Assembly (NCBI GenBank): GCA_910592205.1
Contig: CAJVPJ010000013.1
Location: 23,699 to 87,698, forward strand
Direction of reading: 5' to 3'
DNA length: 64,000 nucleotides
From: Paraglomus occultum
Taxonomy: Eukaryota; Glomeromycota; Glomeromycetes; Paraglomerales; Paraglomeraceae
Position numbers and translations under genes: made by a program. The notes beneath the pieces were generated by a model. The model saw only the letters and a program-made list of their open reading frames with translations. It was not told the DNA's origin and searched no databases. Shown piece by piece: positions 11,563 through 25,097 of this stretch (positions are counted from its first letter, which is position 1; every line of letters starts with the position of its first letter).

Positions 11563-12659
11563 ATGACACAAGATTCAACAAAGGTGAGCTAATGCTTGTT
11601 ACCTCTTGAGCGAGTTCTTAGTACTGGCATTCATCCTACACTCAATAACACAGCTCGACGACAAGCGCTTATATATCGGGAATCTGGATGCTGCAGTTGA
11701 CGAGTAAGTATAGCACTGTATATACTTTCGCGGTTATTTGTTGGGCTCTATTTAAACTTGGTAGACATTCTTATCCCCGCTAGATACACAATAGTAAAAT
11801 TGTTTGAGCCATATGGAAAGATCACACATCTCGACTACTTATTTCATAAAAGTGGTCCTCGTCGAGGTCAACCTCGAGGGTACTGTTTTTTAGAATACAG
11901 TCGCAAAGAGGTTGGTGTTTGTTTCTATGCAGGAAAGATTGTATTCTCCATTTCATAATCTTTGTCGTTCTAATATGCTCCTTTTGATTTATTATATATT
12001 CTTGGCTATGATTCGGCACCAGGAAGCTTTGAAAGCCATGACAGCTATGCATTCAAAGGTTATCAAAGGTCGCCCCTTGATTGTAACCTTTGCATATGCG
12101 GTTTGTATTAATTAATTAATATATCTTGTTCTTTAATCTGTTATAAAAAGACGTGCTTAACAATGAGAAAAATTACTCTGCTTTTAGACATCTCATAACA
12201 ATGAAGACGGTCAACTTGGATCCTCAAATAAACGAACAACAATCGCCAACAACCGTCCAACTACCATATCACTACTAAAAGCAAACAAGATGCTTCATGC
12301 TAGGTACTCGATTCTACAACGATTACGTTTCTGTTGTTCAATGTTGCTTATAAATTTCATCTTTGTCACTCCGCAGCACTAACGCAAAGATCCAAGCACT
12401 TGAACGTAAGCTTGCTCAAATGCAACAACAGAAACCGAAAGAGCTGAGCGAATCCAAGAACTCGTCAAAACTTTCGGAAAAAGAAGAAAAAATTCATCAT
12501 TTTTCCAATAATCGGCCGGCTTCGATGAAAATGTCAGCGGTAGATGACCATGCTTCGCAGTCGTCAACCCGAGCGTCGAGGAGCCGTTCTGACGCGGAGG
12601 TAAAAGATAGCGGACAGAGATATCGGCCATACTCTGTTCCAAGAAAGAAACATGAATAA
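11563..12659 (+). CDS. RRM protein, RBM18-like
   Basis: Small RNA-binding protein resembling animal RBM18. Six exons (11563-11583, 11654-11703, 11784-11910, 12023-12100, 12188-12303, 12377-12659) join in phase to 224 residues. One RRM covers about residues 10-95: RNP2-like RLYIGNLDAAVDEYT, loop LDYLFHKSGPRRGQPRG, RNP1-like GYCFLEYSRKE, then AMTAMHSKVIKGRPLIVTFA. After the RRM come RPTTISLLKANK and NAKIQALERKLAQMQ, which match the conserved C-terminal helix of RBM18 and support orthology rather than a generic RRM call. The tail is Ser/Arg/Lys-rich. Exon 1 is only 7 codons (MTQDSTK) and is the least certain part. The RNA target is unknown. Confidence 0.88.
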
Positions 12660-13400
12660 AGGTTAGGTAAGGTGAACTCAATTTAATCGAACCAAGTTAT
12701 ACTAGCAGAACAAGCATTTGGAGTAGCTCTTTGATGTTCCTTTATGGGGAAGATATTTATCACTAGATATCGAAACGATACGTTTGATAATGCAGTAAGT
12801 GAAATCTATAACTTTCCTAATAACTGAAGGACTCATTGTTGGTATCTTTTTGCTAGGCCTGCATTGTAAAAAAAGTTTAACTAAAAAGAATCGTAAAAAG
12901 GAATTCCTTGCTTTCTGTTAGAATTGAATCAATCAAGTGCGTCAGTAATGCAATATCAGGTCATATACAATCGTTGACTTTAATTACAATAATACCAGGA
13001 CGCGCTTGTTTTTAAAATGTTGTTTTATTTCGAACAAGACTTTTCCCTTTGTCAATAGTTGTGATTTAGCTCATTAGGTTAGCCTTGTTTCTGCTGACTG
13101 GAGATCGTCCAGTCATAATTGAAATACAGCGTTAGATGCATGGATGTAAAAACTTTATAATATTTATTAGACCGGCAGACTATATTACCACACCATTAAT
13201 AAGGATTTATAAAGGTCCTGAGAGATACACTTTTAAACAGATGTTTCTCTGTTCATTGACGTGAATAATAGAAGATTTTTCATGAAATGATCTTAACCAG
13301 AGGGCGAGTTAATCCTACCGAATCTGATAATAATTGACAAATTCATGTATTGTTAAGTTAGATACGCTTAGCATATTCCAAACAAACAGTCTGTCCATCG
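12660..13400. other. Spacer between convergent genes
   Basis: About 740 bp between the 3' ends of the RRM gene and TIM44. AT-rich, with no gene, TIR or tandem repeat that I can support. Confidence 0.5.
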
Positions 13401-15577
13401 TTATGCAGCTTGTTGCAAAACCTGAAATTTAGTAATGGCTATACATCTATTATACATTAGGATCACGCATTTGACTTTGAATACGCAACTCAATAGTCAA
13501 AGTTATTAATGTCTTCGCTCGTCTTTTGCAATGCTCATTCTCTAATCTCATTTTTACCATATTAACTTTTGCGAACCATGCTTGGCCATGTCTAAATTTA
13601 GCAAAGTGTGAGCTTATTAGTATATATGAATACTTCTCTAGGCAGCAAAAAGTTTCCGCTTTAACCTTTCATCCAATGTTTACAGTCACTAAGTTCACTT
13701 ACCCAATACCTTCCATCCATTCGTAATGGGATCTCCAATCCGACTTTCCTCTTTCGTCAGAACACACGCATACGTTACTTGGTCAATCTGGTCTTCCCTC
13801 CCTTCTACTATTTCGTTTGTTGATATGCTACGAAACACTATCACTTCCTGCGCCGAGAATGTTATCACTAAGACTGGTATATCATTTTCTAGTATCTTGG
13901 CTGTGAACAACTATTTTTTGAGAGTGTGTTAATTAAAAAAAGAATCCGTGCTGCGGAAAATCGTATGTGTGCACTCATTACCTCTACATCTCGGATATCG
14001 AGTACTCTGCAATCGCTCAAAAGGCCATCTTTTGTTTGAGCTGCGATGCCATGTGTGAGAACGTTATAAGCCTATATCCAATATACGAGAGCAATTAGAT
14101 AAACCAGATTGCAACAAAAAAAAATATAATCAATTGTCGCTCACCGCCTCTGAACACCATTGTTTCAGCGTTTCCGTATCCCCTTTCAAGTAGGCCTCAA
14201 TTAATTCCGGTACAATGTACTGTCGCGCTTCTCTCATAAAATATTCTAAATTGAAGCTAGGATCTATTGCTTTTAACTGTGATAAGGCTTGCGCTGTTTC
14301 TGTCTCGGCAAAGAAAGATCCTTTAATGAAATGGTTTAGAACTTTTTAGTCAATAGTTAAAGATCAGACGATTGACCAGCAGAAGCGAATAAGATTGAAT
14401 AAATCACCAAATTTATCGTTAATACTATCGGTCACGCGTCGAGAATAAGATATGAGAATGTTATCACTATTTTCATAGTCACTTTTCAGTCTAAACAAGA
14501 CTTTCTCGATAAAAATAAAGAAAGAAAAATGAGTAATCTTCTTCCTTCTTGAAGTCACGGGAAGTCACGAAATAGCCTATATCAAACCTTGTATTACAGG
14601 GTTATTCTCTTTAAATCGATTCCAGCTCTCTTTCCATTTTGAATCTTTATGAAGCACGACGGCTTGTCCGGCACTTACAAAGACAAAATGAATTCACGAT
14701 AAGTATATGATGACCTTAATAAAAATGTTGAATGTCAATAACGCATCTATAATATACTTAACACTTTGTAAGTCTGCTACTTACTTGGGATCTTCCGCAA
14801 CCCGATGCTCGCTTGTATTAATTTCACGTGCAGCTTCCTCACGCATACTTCGTCGTGTCTCTTTATCAATAAATCCAGAGTATCGTGCTGAATTGTCTTT
14901 AACTGTCTCTTTTATCGAATCGCGGACGGTCGAATACACCTTGGTTTGTCGTAGCGGTTCGGTGGTTGAAGAGACTTGTGACGAGACCTTCTCGGTAAAC
15001 AAAGATATCTGTTGGGGTAGAATTATTTTGATTAGATTATGACAACATGTATAAAAAAGCTAATCAATTTGTATGACCTTCTCACGGCTCTCTTTGATAA
15101 ATTCGTTTCCGCCAACTTCGTGTATGGCCTCGGATACCGATAATCCTATTTTTCCAGCAGATTTCTTGATGTCCTCAACTGAAGCCTTGATTTTCTCCGT
15201 CCCGATACTCGCGGTTGCATCAGCACCTTCCTGATTCAATAAATTGATCGATAACTTTGGTTGAGGTACAGTATGGGGTATATTGACTCAACCACGACCA
15301 AATCGTTCACCTTTGCTTTATTATACAGCTCCTTTGCTTTCTTCATAGCTTCTAACTCGGCAAGCTTATCCGTTTCCTCTTGCAGTAATTTGACATTCTG
15401 CTGAAATTCCTTATTTTCCCCAACTTGTGTTTTTATTGAATCGATAAACTTGGCAAGCGGACTGACATGTCGTCGGGGTAGCGTGTATAATCGAGGAACC
15501 AGTCTCGTGCTTGGCCGTGAAGACGCCAAAAAACCATTATTTGTTATAGAGCGGGTTAACAACCTCCAGGTAGTCAT
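13401..15577 (-). CDS. TIM44: Mitochondrial import subunit Tim44
   Basis: Tim44 is the matrix-side scaffold that links the TIM23 channel to mtHsp70 in the presequence import motor. Nine minus-strand exons (15311-15577, 15078-15230, 14785-15008, 14588-14673, 14408-14500, 14145-14320, 13982-14071, 13710-13910, 13401-13421) keep phase throughout and give 436 residues. The N-terminus is an Arg/Ser-rich presequence (TTWRLLTRSITNN, acid-free), then the family block KFIDSIKTQVGENKEFQQNV. A helical middle follows, then the C-terminal Tim44 domain: ETAQALSQLKAIDPSFNLEY, REARQYIVPELIEAYLKGD, TLKQWCSEAAYNVL and ITFSAQEVIVFR, ending NGWKVLQQAA. The last exon has 7 codons; it depends on a GTATTG donor, chosen because it restores the conserved GWKVL ending. 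Confidence 0.95.
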
Positions 15578-17992
15578 TGTACTCTTTGACAGACAAACTA
15601 GCGAAATGTGAAAAATTTATAGTTTATGATCAATGTTACACCATGTACATATAGATCAAAATGACCATTATAAATTACGTAAAGAGCGAATTCATTACAT
15701 ACGTAGTATATCGATAAATTCGTTAACTAACGTTTAATGTTTTACGTCAAGAGATCAAAGTCGTATATCCATCAATTCTTGGTCCGATTCAATACAGTAT
15801 TACGCTTCATCTTTTGTACTGTACGAGAATTCGACTTCTATTACAGCTGTGAGATAAGGTTATGCGAATTATTGTAATAGGCAATAAACAAAGTCTTCAT
15901 CGATCGTACTGTTTTTCTATCCGATCGAACGTCCATTAGTTAAAGTTTGTGTATTATTGATACTTTATTCTTATACGTTAATAATGAATGTAAATACTCT
16001 TTTAGCATATTAAATTAACGCTTCTATAAAGAACTCAAATACTATAAATTCATTCGCGTTCACAGTGGAAAGCTGGCAGATTCTTATCCATGCCTGACTT
16101 GAATGCCACGGACTAGTTCTGAGTTGTTGCCATTATAATAGTTTTCCAAATAGGACATAGAAAAGAGTTCTGCTAACACTTATTGAAAAAAATCTCGCAA
16201 GTTTGTATTATATGTCGGTGGCGCGATTAAGAAAAAGATGCAGAACTGGAAACAATACATCTCGAAACGAGTAATCCGAATTAAAGCCATGCGACAGCCT
16301 GATCACAAATGATTTTCTAAATTTCTATTTGACACTGCTAGAATTTCAATATTTTTGGGAAAAGCAGAGATTATCGATATACCCTCGTGCGTAGTTTTGC
16401 TGGTATAATAATATCCCGTTTAGAAGTAGTAATAAACACATTGCGATTCTCCTCGCTTCGCCAAGAAATTATAAACGCGATGGCGGGATCAGCTTAAGTG
16501 ACATGAACCAACACCATAAGACGGTAAGAAGTTATTAATATGATGAACATTTACATTATCATCTTTACCCTTTAACAAGGATGGAATCCTTTCTGGTATA
16601 ATCTTTTGGATCCGGAAGTTTAACATTTTGTTTATATAAATCGGAATTAATTAATAAAAGTTAAAGGCATTCTGACTCGATATTTACCAGGTTGGGCATC
16701 AAGGTGTAATTATTATAGAAATACGTTTATAAATTATACACCAATTGTTGGGAACTAATATAATACATTATTGCGACTGTAATTTATTTTTTCCAGCTAA
16801 TGCTACAAATGCAAATTGTCAGCTGTTATTTCTTGACTTCCCTGCTTTGACAATGTATTTACGCTCGCGTCACTAAAAAATTTTCGTTTTTCTCATGGTC
16901 AGGAATGCTTGTTCGCTTTTGCGGATTGCCTTGCCCAACGGTTAGATACAGATTTTTATTTAAGTCTTCGATCGTGGTTATTATGAAAAATATAATAATA
17001 AGACTGCTAGATGCAAGGGAGCAAAAAATATAATAATGATTATAATCTGCACAATTAGAAATGTGATTAGCTACAACAATGGCAACATACACAGTAACAA
17101 GACGCGGTTACCTATTAAGTTAATGTTTTTTTGATTCAATTATAGGGTGGCAATATCATTTGGCTTGGCGTATCCTAAAAATAGAGTCTCGCATAGATAA
17201 CACCTGTTTCGTTATCACGAATAAAAATAGTTTCGGAAAGTGATACATCGCGAATCCGGTTTATTGTTCTCCAAGTTTGGAGATCATTTAGAAGAAGTAG
17301 TGCGTTACTGCTACTTTATTTTAACTAGTTGCTGGATCTTTTCATCGTAAGCGGGTCCATTAGATCAACGCATCAAGAACTGAAAACGAATTTTGATGCC
17401 ATTATTGATAAACTTTCTTATTCATACCAAATTGAGAACCATTGTACTTTATTCTCAAACGACTAACAATATTTCTATCTCTCCTAGGGAATGATTTTAT
17501 TCAAAAGTTCATGTTTGTAGTGGAATTACAAAGTGTCCGTTATACCAAATACTTCTGAATGCAACTAAATACACAACTAAATACAAGCAGCTATTGGTAA
17601 CTGCAAATGTGTCAGCTGACACCGAATTTCCCCCCTAATCAAATTAGTTCTCTTTCTTTGCTCTCTCTCTATTCACAGAAATTCCAGGGTCAAACTATTA
17701 AGTGTCGAATACCACCATCAGAGCAGACGTTTTTGCGACGTCCTTTTCCCTTGTCCCTAGACCTTCATTCATAGTCATCCAACTTTTTTTATCTCAATTC
17801 ACATCAATGATGCCGATTATGATACTGCAAAGATAGCAAAACAGAGACCAATAATGGAAATGTATATAAAAAGGGAAAGAAAGAGAACACTGTTAACATT
17901 GCACAAGTCCAACATGTTAGATTCCTATATACTCTCTCTTTCCCTGGTATCCTTCTGGTCCTTCAGCCTAGCATATTGCTGGCAAATGTGAA
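15578..17992. other. Intergenic region, nothing recognised
   Basis: About 2.4 kb containing the TIM44 promoter and the 3' flank of the PNUTS-like gene. It is AT-rich with a CT-rich tract near 17640-17680. A 77-codon open frame at 16859-17092 has no recognisable family and no splice partners. I see no transposon ends or RNA gene. Confidence 0.5.
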
Positions 17993-20900
17993 CTAAACTG
18001 GGCTTAAATTCTGAAATTTGAATATAAATGACAAATATTGGGAAGACATGATTTTACAGGTTCGCAGAGCTCAAAATTATTGTTTTCATTCTCTTTCACA
18101 TTTATCCACACACCCTCTATTGCCACATCATTATTATTGCTAGCTATTTCACACCAGCCAAGCTCCTTCCGTGTCATTCCCAAATCCATTTACAAGTTCC
18201 ATTTACACTACCGAAATCCAATCAATTCACCTGACTCCGTGTTCATAATCTACCCTGAATACACTCTCCCAGCGCTTACCTTGCGACCACGTATGTTACG
18301 GCGGTCATCATGAGATTGCCAGTCGAGTGGACGAGCGTCCTGTGGCGGTTGTGTCGATGGTGGCTATGGAATGCGAGGGATGAATGACAAGTGCAAAATT
18401 AATGGGAGTCTCTATTGATCTCTAATGTTGGATAGTCACCCAAACACTAAACGTTGACCCCCAATATAGTTGAATCTTTCATCTGCTAACCTGTAGATGA
18501 TGCCCAGGAGGCGGTGGTAGGGGAGTCGTGGCACCATAATGCATTCCTACTGAATGCGACCCACCGTGTGGAGGCGGGATGTTGTATTCGCCATGCGGTA
18601 TTTGGTGAGGATGATGAAACATCATCGATCGTCCATCGTGCCATTCTCCTTGTTGTGGTGGCGGAGGGGGTAGGGGTGGTTGTTGTAGTGGAGGTTGCAG
18701 CGGAGGCTGTAGAGGCGGTTGAAGAGGTGGTTGTTGTAGAGGCGGCTGTTGTAACGGTGGCTGTAAGGGTGGTTGTTGTAGAGGCGGCTGTTGTAGATGT
18801 GGTTGTTGTAATGGGGGTTGTTGTAGCGGAGTTTGTTGTAACAGAGGTTGTTGTTGAGGATTGATCGAGAGAGATGGGATTTGTTCCATGGGATATATTG
18901 GGGGGATGTTCATGTTGAATAGTGGGTTTTGTTGAAAGTTGGAAATTTGGGATTGCATTTGTCGTAAGAGATCTAATTGCATTGGTTTGAATTTTAGTCG
19001 AGTAAGTGCAGCAGGTAAATTACTGTCCACCTGCGTGTCATTCTTAGTAGAGCACGACGAAATTAGTGTTAGTAACCGTCTTAGGCATCTGACATATTTA
19101 ATAAATCAAGCGAGTTACCTCTACCATGAGTGTCTGGTCTTCCAATGGAATTTCCTTGATATTAGCCTCATCTTCCATCAATATCTCACTAGGTTCAGCA
19201 GGACTTTCTGGTATTTGAGACGGATTTATGTAGGTTTCTTCCAGAATGTGTCTAATTCTCTCTTCAAATAGTTTAGCCTCTTCGCTTTCACATACGGGTA
19301 ATTCGATATCATCGAAATGTATTTCTACAAAAGAGTGTATTCATAAGAGATTACAATTGATTGTTTTGCTTATATTACAGACAATGGAAATAATAAATAA
19401 GTAAAAATGTATTGTAGATTGATATATTTGTTTAATTTAGCTTATGTCTAAGAACTCATCTGAACAACATTTCTCGAACACTGCAATCTTAAATATTCTC
19501 AAGATTAATATAAAGCGGATCAAATACCCCTCTATAACATTGATAATAAGGACTAATCGTTATAAAAAAATATAACACAACTAATCAATACCACACATCT
19601 CTTCCACCAATAGCCGATTCGAGCCTGCCCGCCTATGCATCTTACGATTGACGCTCATCCTATGCCATCTACATTTTGCTCGACGAATGGTAGAGGACAG
19701 TTATAGGAAAATATCAATCAGATTGGATGCATATGGGCAACCGGCAAGCAGCAACGTGGAAGAACGTTCGCATGATAATCGACAATTGACAGTCAATTGT
19801 CGACTCATTCAGTTCCAAACCACTCGCTGGAAACCCGCGGTTTGATTCACCGTAAAATAATCAACCCGCATATCAATATACAAGTAATGCTTGTATTGTT
19901 AAGAAAGTGGTGGTTATGAGTGTAGTAGACCTCTCGTGATAATATGTACCTTTTGGTGGGTACCATTCGATGCTAGGTGATATACGAGCTCGTTTGAAAG
20001 CGGTAAGTCCCTCGTTCTTTTCCAGATCCCTTGCATTTCCGAATTGATGAGGTATCTCCGTTGCCGTTGACTATTGGAAATAAAGAGACAACATGTTAGA
20101 TAAACCGATTCAGAAACAATCTTATAGGTGTGGAATAGTTCAATACGCTGTAGTCAACTCCAACATGGATTTTGAAACGCACTTCATCCCAAAAGCCAAA
20201 ACCTCACCTTACTCGCATCATCCATCTCGTCAACTTCAAAAATTCTGATACTTCTCAGTTCATTGTCCGGTGCAAACGTGACTCTCTTCCTCTTCTTTGG
20301 TTTATCTACATCCATCTTGTCAATATTACTAGTTGACATTTCAGAAGAGGACACTCCTACGGTACTAGATATAAAAGATGATGAAGCAGTAGATGACTCT
20401 TGTATCTTACTGCTGGCAAATGCACTCTCAAAAAATGTCCTAGCCGCCGATGAACTTGATTTATCTAACTGCTCCTGTTGATCAGTTAGTTTATTCGACG
20501 TCTCCTTATCGTTTCGACCTGTAGCGGGCGTCCAAGAGGCAATAAATGAAGACGATGTCGAAGGTATTGATGACTGAGTCGTAGCTTTGCCTGCTCGCGA
20601 TGGAGCGAGTAATTCATCAAAAAATCCTTTGTTCGTTGTTGCGACAGCTTTAGTTCCATCTCGCGATCCCGTAGAAGATTGGGTCGGTCTTGTTTTGGAT
20701 ATTATTTTTATGCTTGGCGGTGATGATTGTCCCGTCACGACTGGTTTCCGTAACGACTGAAGGAATAATACAAGAGATGAGTGGGAAATTGAATTATATC
20801 AATGGGTACGAATGACTTGTATATACCTCTGGTGCAGGCCTTTTGGTAGATTGTGCTCTTTGGCGCAATGCTGGAATAGAGAATGAGGAATATGAAACTC

Positions 20901-23276
20901 ATTTTGATTACTGATGTTTATAGCAAGTCGATATTTACCTTCCAGATTATCCGGACTTGATTCACTCGTTAACGAGCTTCTAAATAATGGCAGGGTGACA
21001 ATCAATATATCAATCGACTTGTTAAAAATTTGCCTGATTCATTATGTTAATACTTACTGCGCTTTCTTCTGTGCATCTTCTGCTCGGCATAATCATGCAA
21101 AAATGAACAATAACGAGGATATAGTACAAAAGTTAGTTCAACACATGCAGTATAACATTATTTATATTTGTCTACCGCACCTACTTACCTTCATCTCGAA
21201 TCTTTTTCTTCCACTTTTCTAATATTTGCTCAACCATATCTCTTACTTCTGTTAATATATAGACATTGTCAGAATAACTTTAAAAACGACATATTGCATT
21301 ACAATAATATGCAAAATCACCTTTTTGATCACTAGCTTTTAGTGCTTTATTGTTTACAGCCTTCCCTAATTGAGTTGCTTTCAGGCTATCGGTGTCCATT
21401 GGTAAATGATTTAATACCTTGTAAATAGGAAAATGATTGAATTAATATACAAAAACCACTGACAACGATAATAATGACAAATATCGACGTTGTGAGAATG
21501 CATGATATTTTATCAGCACATGAAGAATATCCAACGTAACATAATGTTCGCTTACGATAAACAGACAGACTTCTTTTATGATAAGCATGAAATTTAACAT
21601 ACTTCCAATAGTTTAAGCAAAAGAGGGCTACCCTCTTTTGTTGCTTCCACGAGCCATGCGCGTAGGACGTGACCTCCCTTATTATCGATAAAGCTGTACA
21701 CAGTAGGCATTAAAAAAGTTAAGCAGACGAAGCTTGTAACACAGTAGACATGCTTGGAATCCGTTGCGCGATTAAGCGTCAATACGAATGTAAATGGGTC
21801 TTCCAATACATCCACCCTTCATTCCAACACAAGAGATCTTGCAAGCAAACAGATTCGCTAACCTTTTCAAAATCTCCTCGATAGTTGTATTGTGCACGGC
21901 AGTAAGTATGGCTGCCCGAGTTGATACGTTCTTCTCATCTTTCATGTATCGCACAAACTCTCTTACCACGTCGATCGATCTCAAAGCCATCGATGGGTTT
22001 AAGAATGCTGCTAGATTCTGCGCAGGCTAATGGAAGTGGTGGGGAAAAAAAGTAATGAGGGCAAGATCGAAAATCAAAGTAAAATCGAGCGTAGCAAGTG
22101 AGGATATTGGTGCTTACGTGTTCAGACTGCATGTCTGTCATGATCGTATCTGATAACTGAGGATCTTCTTCTAAGTCTGCTTTTGTTTATTTAGAAAGCA
22201 AGAAGCAACGATTGAATAAACAGGAATAAAGCATCAGAGTCGTTTATTAAGTGATAAATCGACACAGTATTGAGAGAAGAATAACGGTGTTTGTTGTCAC
22301 GACGCCCCCATTACATGACGCGTGTATGAATATGCTTCTTCAGTTTACATTGCACACTTATCCTTTTTCTCTCTTGCCATGTTTTTTCATGTCTTATCTA
22401 TATCTCTCATTTCTTATTTATAATCTTAAAGATGTCGCGTCTCACTCTTTCATTCATATTCTCTCACTTTCATGCTCTCATTCTCTCGTTATCTCTTGTA
22501 TAAATATATCCAACACCGTTTGCATTCTCTGGTCTATATCTTTCAGATCCAATCTCCTCCCTCATCCTCCAAACTAATTAAAAAAAAATCCTCACCGACT
22601 GGGACGACTGGGACCTCTGGGACAGTTAATACTTCATGATTAAGACGTTCAACGTTGAACGATGATTGCTCTTGTGATGTGGCTACGATAATTGATAGCA
22701 TAGTAACACAGAGACGCGCTCGGTACTTTATACAACAATACGACATACTCGTGATCAAGGAATATTATCTGTTAAACTTACCATAAAAGTTGGATTGTTG
22801 CTGTATCGATACGTTATTGTTACTCTTGAGACTGTTGCTGTTCTCGAGTGCTTCTTTTTTCCGTCGTCGCTGAAACCAGTTAGTTACCTAAACGTATCAG
22901 GATAGAATGCGTGGTATAGTACAAAGACCGTGATGAACAATGATGCAAAAAATATGCAAACTAACAGTTCGTATATTATTAGATAAATATTCGCACATTG
23001 ATAAAGGTACATAGCAGATGTTCCTTTGATATATAATATCTACGAAAGATTTAATTATTCTAATTGACCTAATACACTCACTTGAGTCTCTGTCACATCT
23101 AGAGCTTGCGCAATCTGTGCTTTCATGTCTTTGTCCGGAAAGCGCTGCTGGGTGTACATTGCCTCAAGATATTGAGTATTTTGTGGCGTAAAACGTACTC
23201 TTGTTCGTCTCTGTGTGTTTTCTTCCATTTTGTTAAATGCCCCGTGTCGCTGATAAATGCTAAGATCAATTTGCAT
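17993..23276 (-). CDS. PNUTS/Ppn1/LUMINIDEPENDENS-type protein with homeodomain
   Basis: Predicted PP1-anchoring subunit of the transcription-termination phosphatase module (human PNUTS, S. pombe Ppn1, plant LD). Seventeen minus-strand exons (23082-23276, 22782-22887, 22596-22682, 22118-22179, 21863-22017, 21603-21693, 21321-21417, 21189-21248, 21058-21082, 20939-20980, 20827-20857, 20208-20756, 19950-20070, 19119-19324, 18491-19042, 18280-18363, 17993-18010) give 826 residues in phase. Order: homeodomain about 23-80 (RRTRVRFTPQN, then WFQRRRKK), TFIIS N-terminal/LW domain about 202-290 (GGHVLRAWLVEATKEGSPLL, then LPMDTDSLKATQLGKAV), PP1-docking RVTF at 475-478 inside KKRKRVTFAPDNELRS, the FGNARDLEKNEGL and EWYPPK blocks typical of PNUTS, then a Gln/Pro-rich region (about 640-740) and a basic RGRK end. 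No C-terminal CCCH zinc finger was found. Exons 10-11 and the final 18-bp exon are least certain. Confidence 0.88.
18640..18860 (-). repeat. Gln/Pro-coding minisatellite inside the PNUTS-like gene
   Basis: On the coding strand this stretch is a run of variants of CAACAGCCACCTCTA, translating as LQQPPLQQPP-type units of 4-5 residues, interrupted by PPLPPPPPQQ. It lies within exon 15 and is in frame throughout. Such tracts change length easily and often act as flexible or activation-type segments. Confidence 0.85.
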
Positions 23277-25097
23277 TGTCTGTAGTGAAAGGAAGACAGT
23301 CTTATCTACAGGTTCTAAAACAAGTGTATATACTGCGGGCTATAATTCCATCGACGAAATGTGGAAATCGAATAGTCCTTGGTAAGAAGACACCTGGTAT
23401 ACTGTATTAGTTTGTTGAGGAGATAGTGTTCAGTATTGGAGAAAATGATTCAAGGAAAGTATTTATCGCTGACGTTAGAAAGCACGTGAATCATATTCGT
23501 GTAATATTGCTGTGCAACAAATGGAAGAAATTCCTCATAGTAATAACAGACACCGAGTATGATTAATATAATTCTTCAATTGCTCTTCAGTTTCTAACAC
23601 TTGCAAAACCCACGCACAGAACAACCGGTTCCTAAGGGCTCACATGACTCTGTGAGTTATTTATCAAACTACGAAATGATAATCGTATATACTAATATTG
23701 AATTCGTGAAAGAGCTAATTGATCCCTGAAGAAGCAAAAAGGTTGAATAATTAAAAGTCGTATGATCAGGTAAACGTCGTGGCCCCACGAGGATGTAGAC
23801 GCAGAAAGTTAGACGCGTCACGATCGATACGACCAAGTAAGTTACAATAAAAACGCGGCTATTTTTCTTTTTATATTACCTTTCTTAGAATGGTTGAAAT
23901 AAAAGAAAAGGTCTCATTTCCCTGGATAGGATGTAATATTTTCAGTCTGCTAATAAACAAAGAGCGAATTTTTTAACGCCTTAACACCCCCATTATTGTC
24001 CACGCCATCGTTGACTGCATTCAAATGTATCCTAGTATTTACATGAAATTTTATCTTTAAAGATTATAATCAAACCGAAGATGCCAAGAAAAATCTAATC
24101 ACACAGTACTTGTCACATCAATCTAACAAATTTCCTCTGATGTTTGAGAAGGTTACTATTTGTAATACAATAATGTTGCAGATTTATATGTACCAGTAAT
24201 ACTTTACGTATATTTGATTGCTCGATAGAAAATACTCAAACCGCCAATGAACATTCTCGTGATGATTTAAACCAATGGAATTATTTATTTCAGACTATTA
24301 AACGAAAAATGCGTATTGATTTTTGATAGAAAATATTACCCGAATGGGAACTGAAATTTATTCCTACGGGTTGGGATTCATTATTATGATATTAGAATAT
24401 CATTATTATTATTATACTGTATATATTACAACCAGCGCAACGGTTATATTAAATGTATTTATCGTGAAAAAAAAAACTGCGTAAAGATTTTCCGAAAAAG
24501 TTGAAGTGGATGGTAAATCAACACCGTGGAAATTCAGACATTCTCTACGTAAATTACAGCAAGCTATCGATTCTTTAATAATGCGTTATATGTAAATAGT
24601 TATAAAGTCCAATAAATTAATAAAGACATAGTATAACTAAAAGAATCATCATTTTCCTGTCGACCTAATTCTCTTCCAAACAAACTTTGATTGTTAATAC
24701 TTGAGACTCGTCCCGTCTTGGGCTATTTTTGACATGACGGGCTCTTTTGCGAACATTCAGATTTTATGGGATCGATGACACTGATTTGAAGTACAACAAC
24801 ATTGTTGGACTCTAATAGACGCGGGGTTGTAATGAATATTTCAAATGAACACATTGATTCGTTTAAATAGATTACATTCCATCATTTAGAATGCAAATCA
24901 GTTTTATTGTCTAAATGTTGATTAAGATTTAACCAGTTATAAAAAGGTTCGACTACTTATCGAAAACCACTTTTAAGAAGACGATATTGTTCATTCCGTA
25001 TGACTACAATCCCATTTATTCAGCAACAAACTAGAAAAAAGGGGGAAAAAATTTTAGTACCCCATAACACAAAAATACAAAACTAAATTCCAAACCA
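23277..25097. other. Intergenic region, nothing recognised
   Basis: About 1.8 kb between two minus-strand genes, AT-rich, with an attattattattata tract near 24400. It includes the promoter of the PNUTS-like gene and the thiolase 3' flank. No gene, TIR pair or RNA is supported. Confidence 0.5.

Noticed and set aside
16859-17092. Minus-strand frame with a hydrophobic segment (YIFCSLASSSLIIIFFIITT)
   Set aside because: Short, isolated and AT-driven, with no splice partners or similarity that I recognise.
18001-18190. Cys/His-containing frame (VKSCLPNICHLYSNF) as a possible CCCH zinc finger of the PNUTS-like gene
   Set aside because: The spacing (C-x4-C-x-H) does not fit C-x8-C-x5-C-x3-H, and reaching it needs an intron without good splice sites; a short exon ending at 17993 fits the phase better.
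18514-18864. 116-codon plus-strand open frame rich in Val, Glu and Ala
   Set aside because: It is the antisense of the Gln/Pro-rich exon of the PNUTS-like gene; its composition is explained by the opposite strand.
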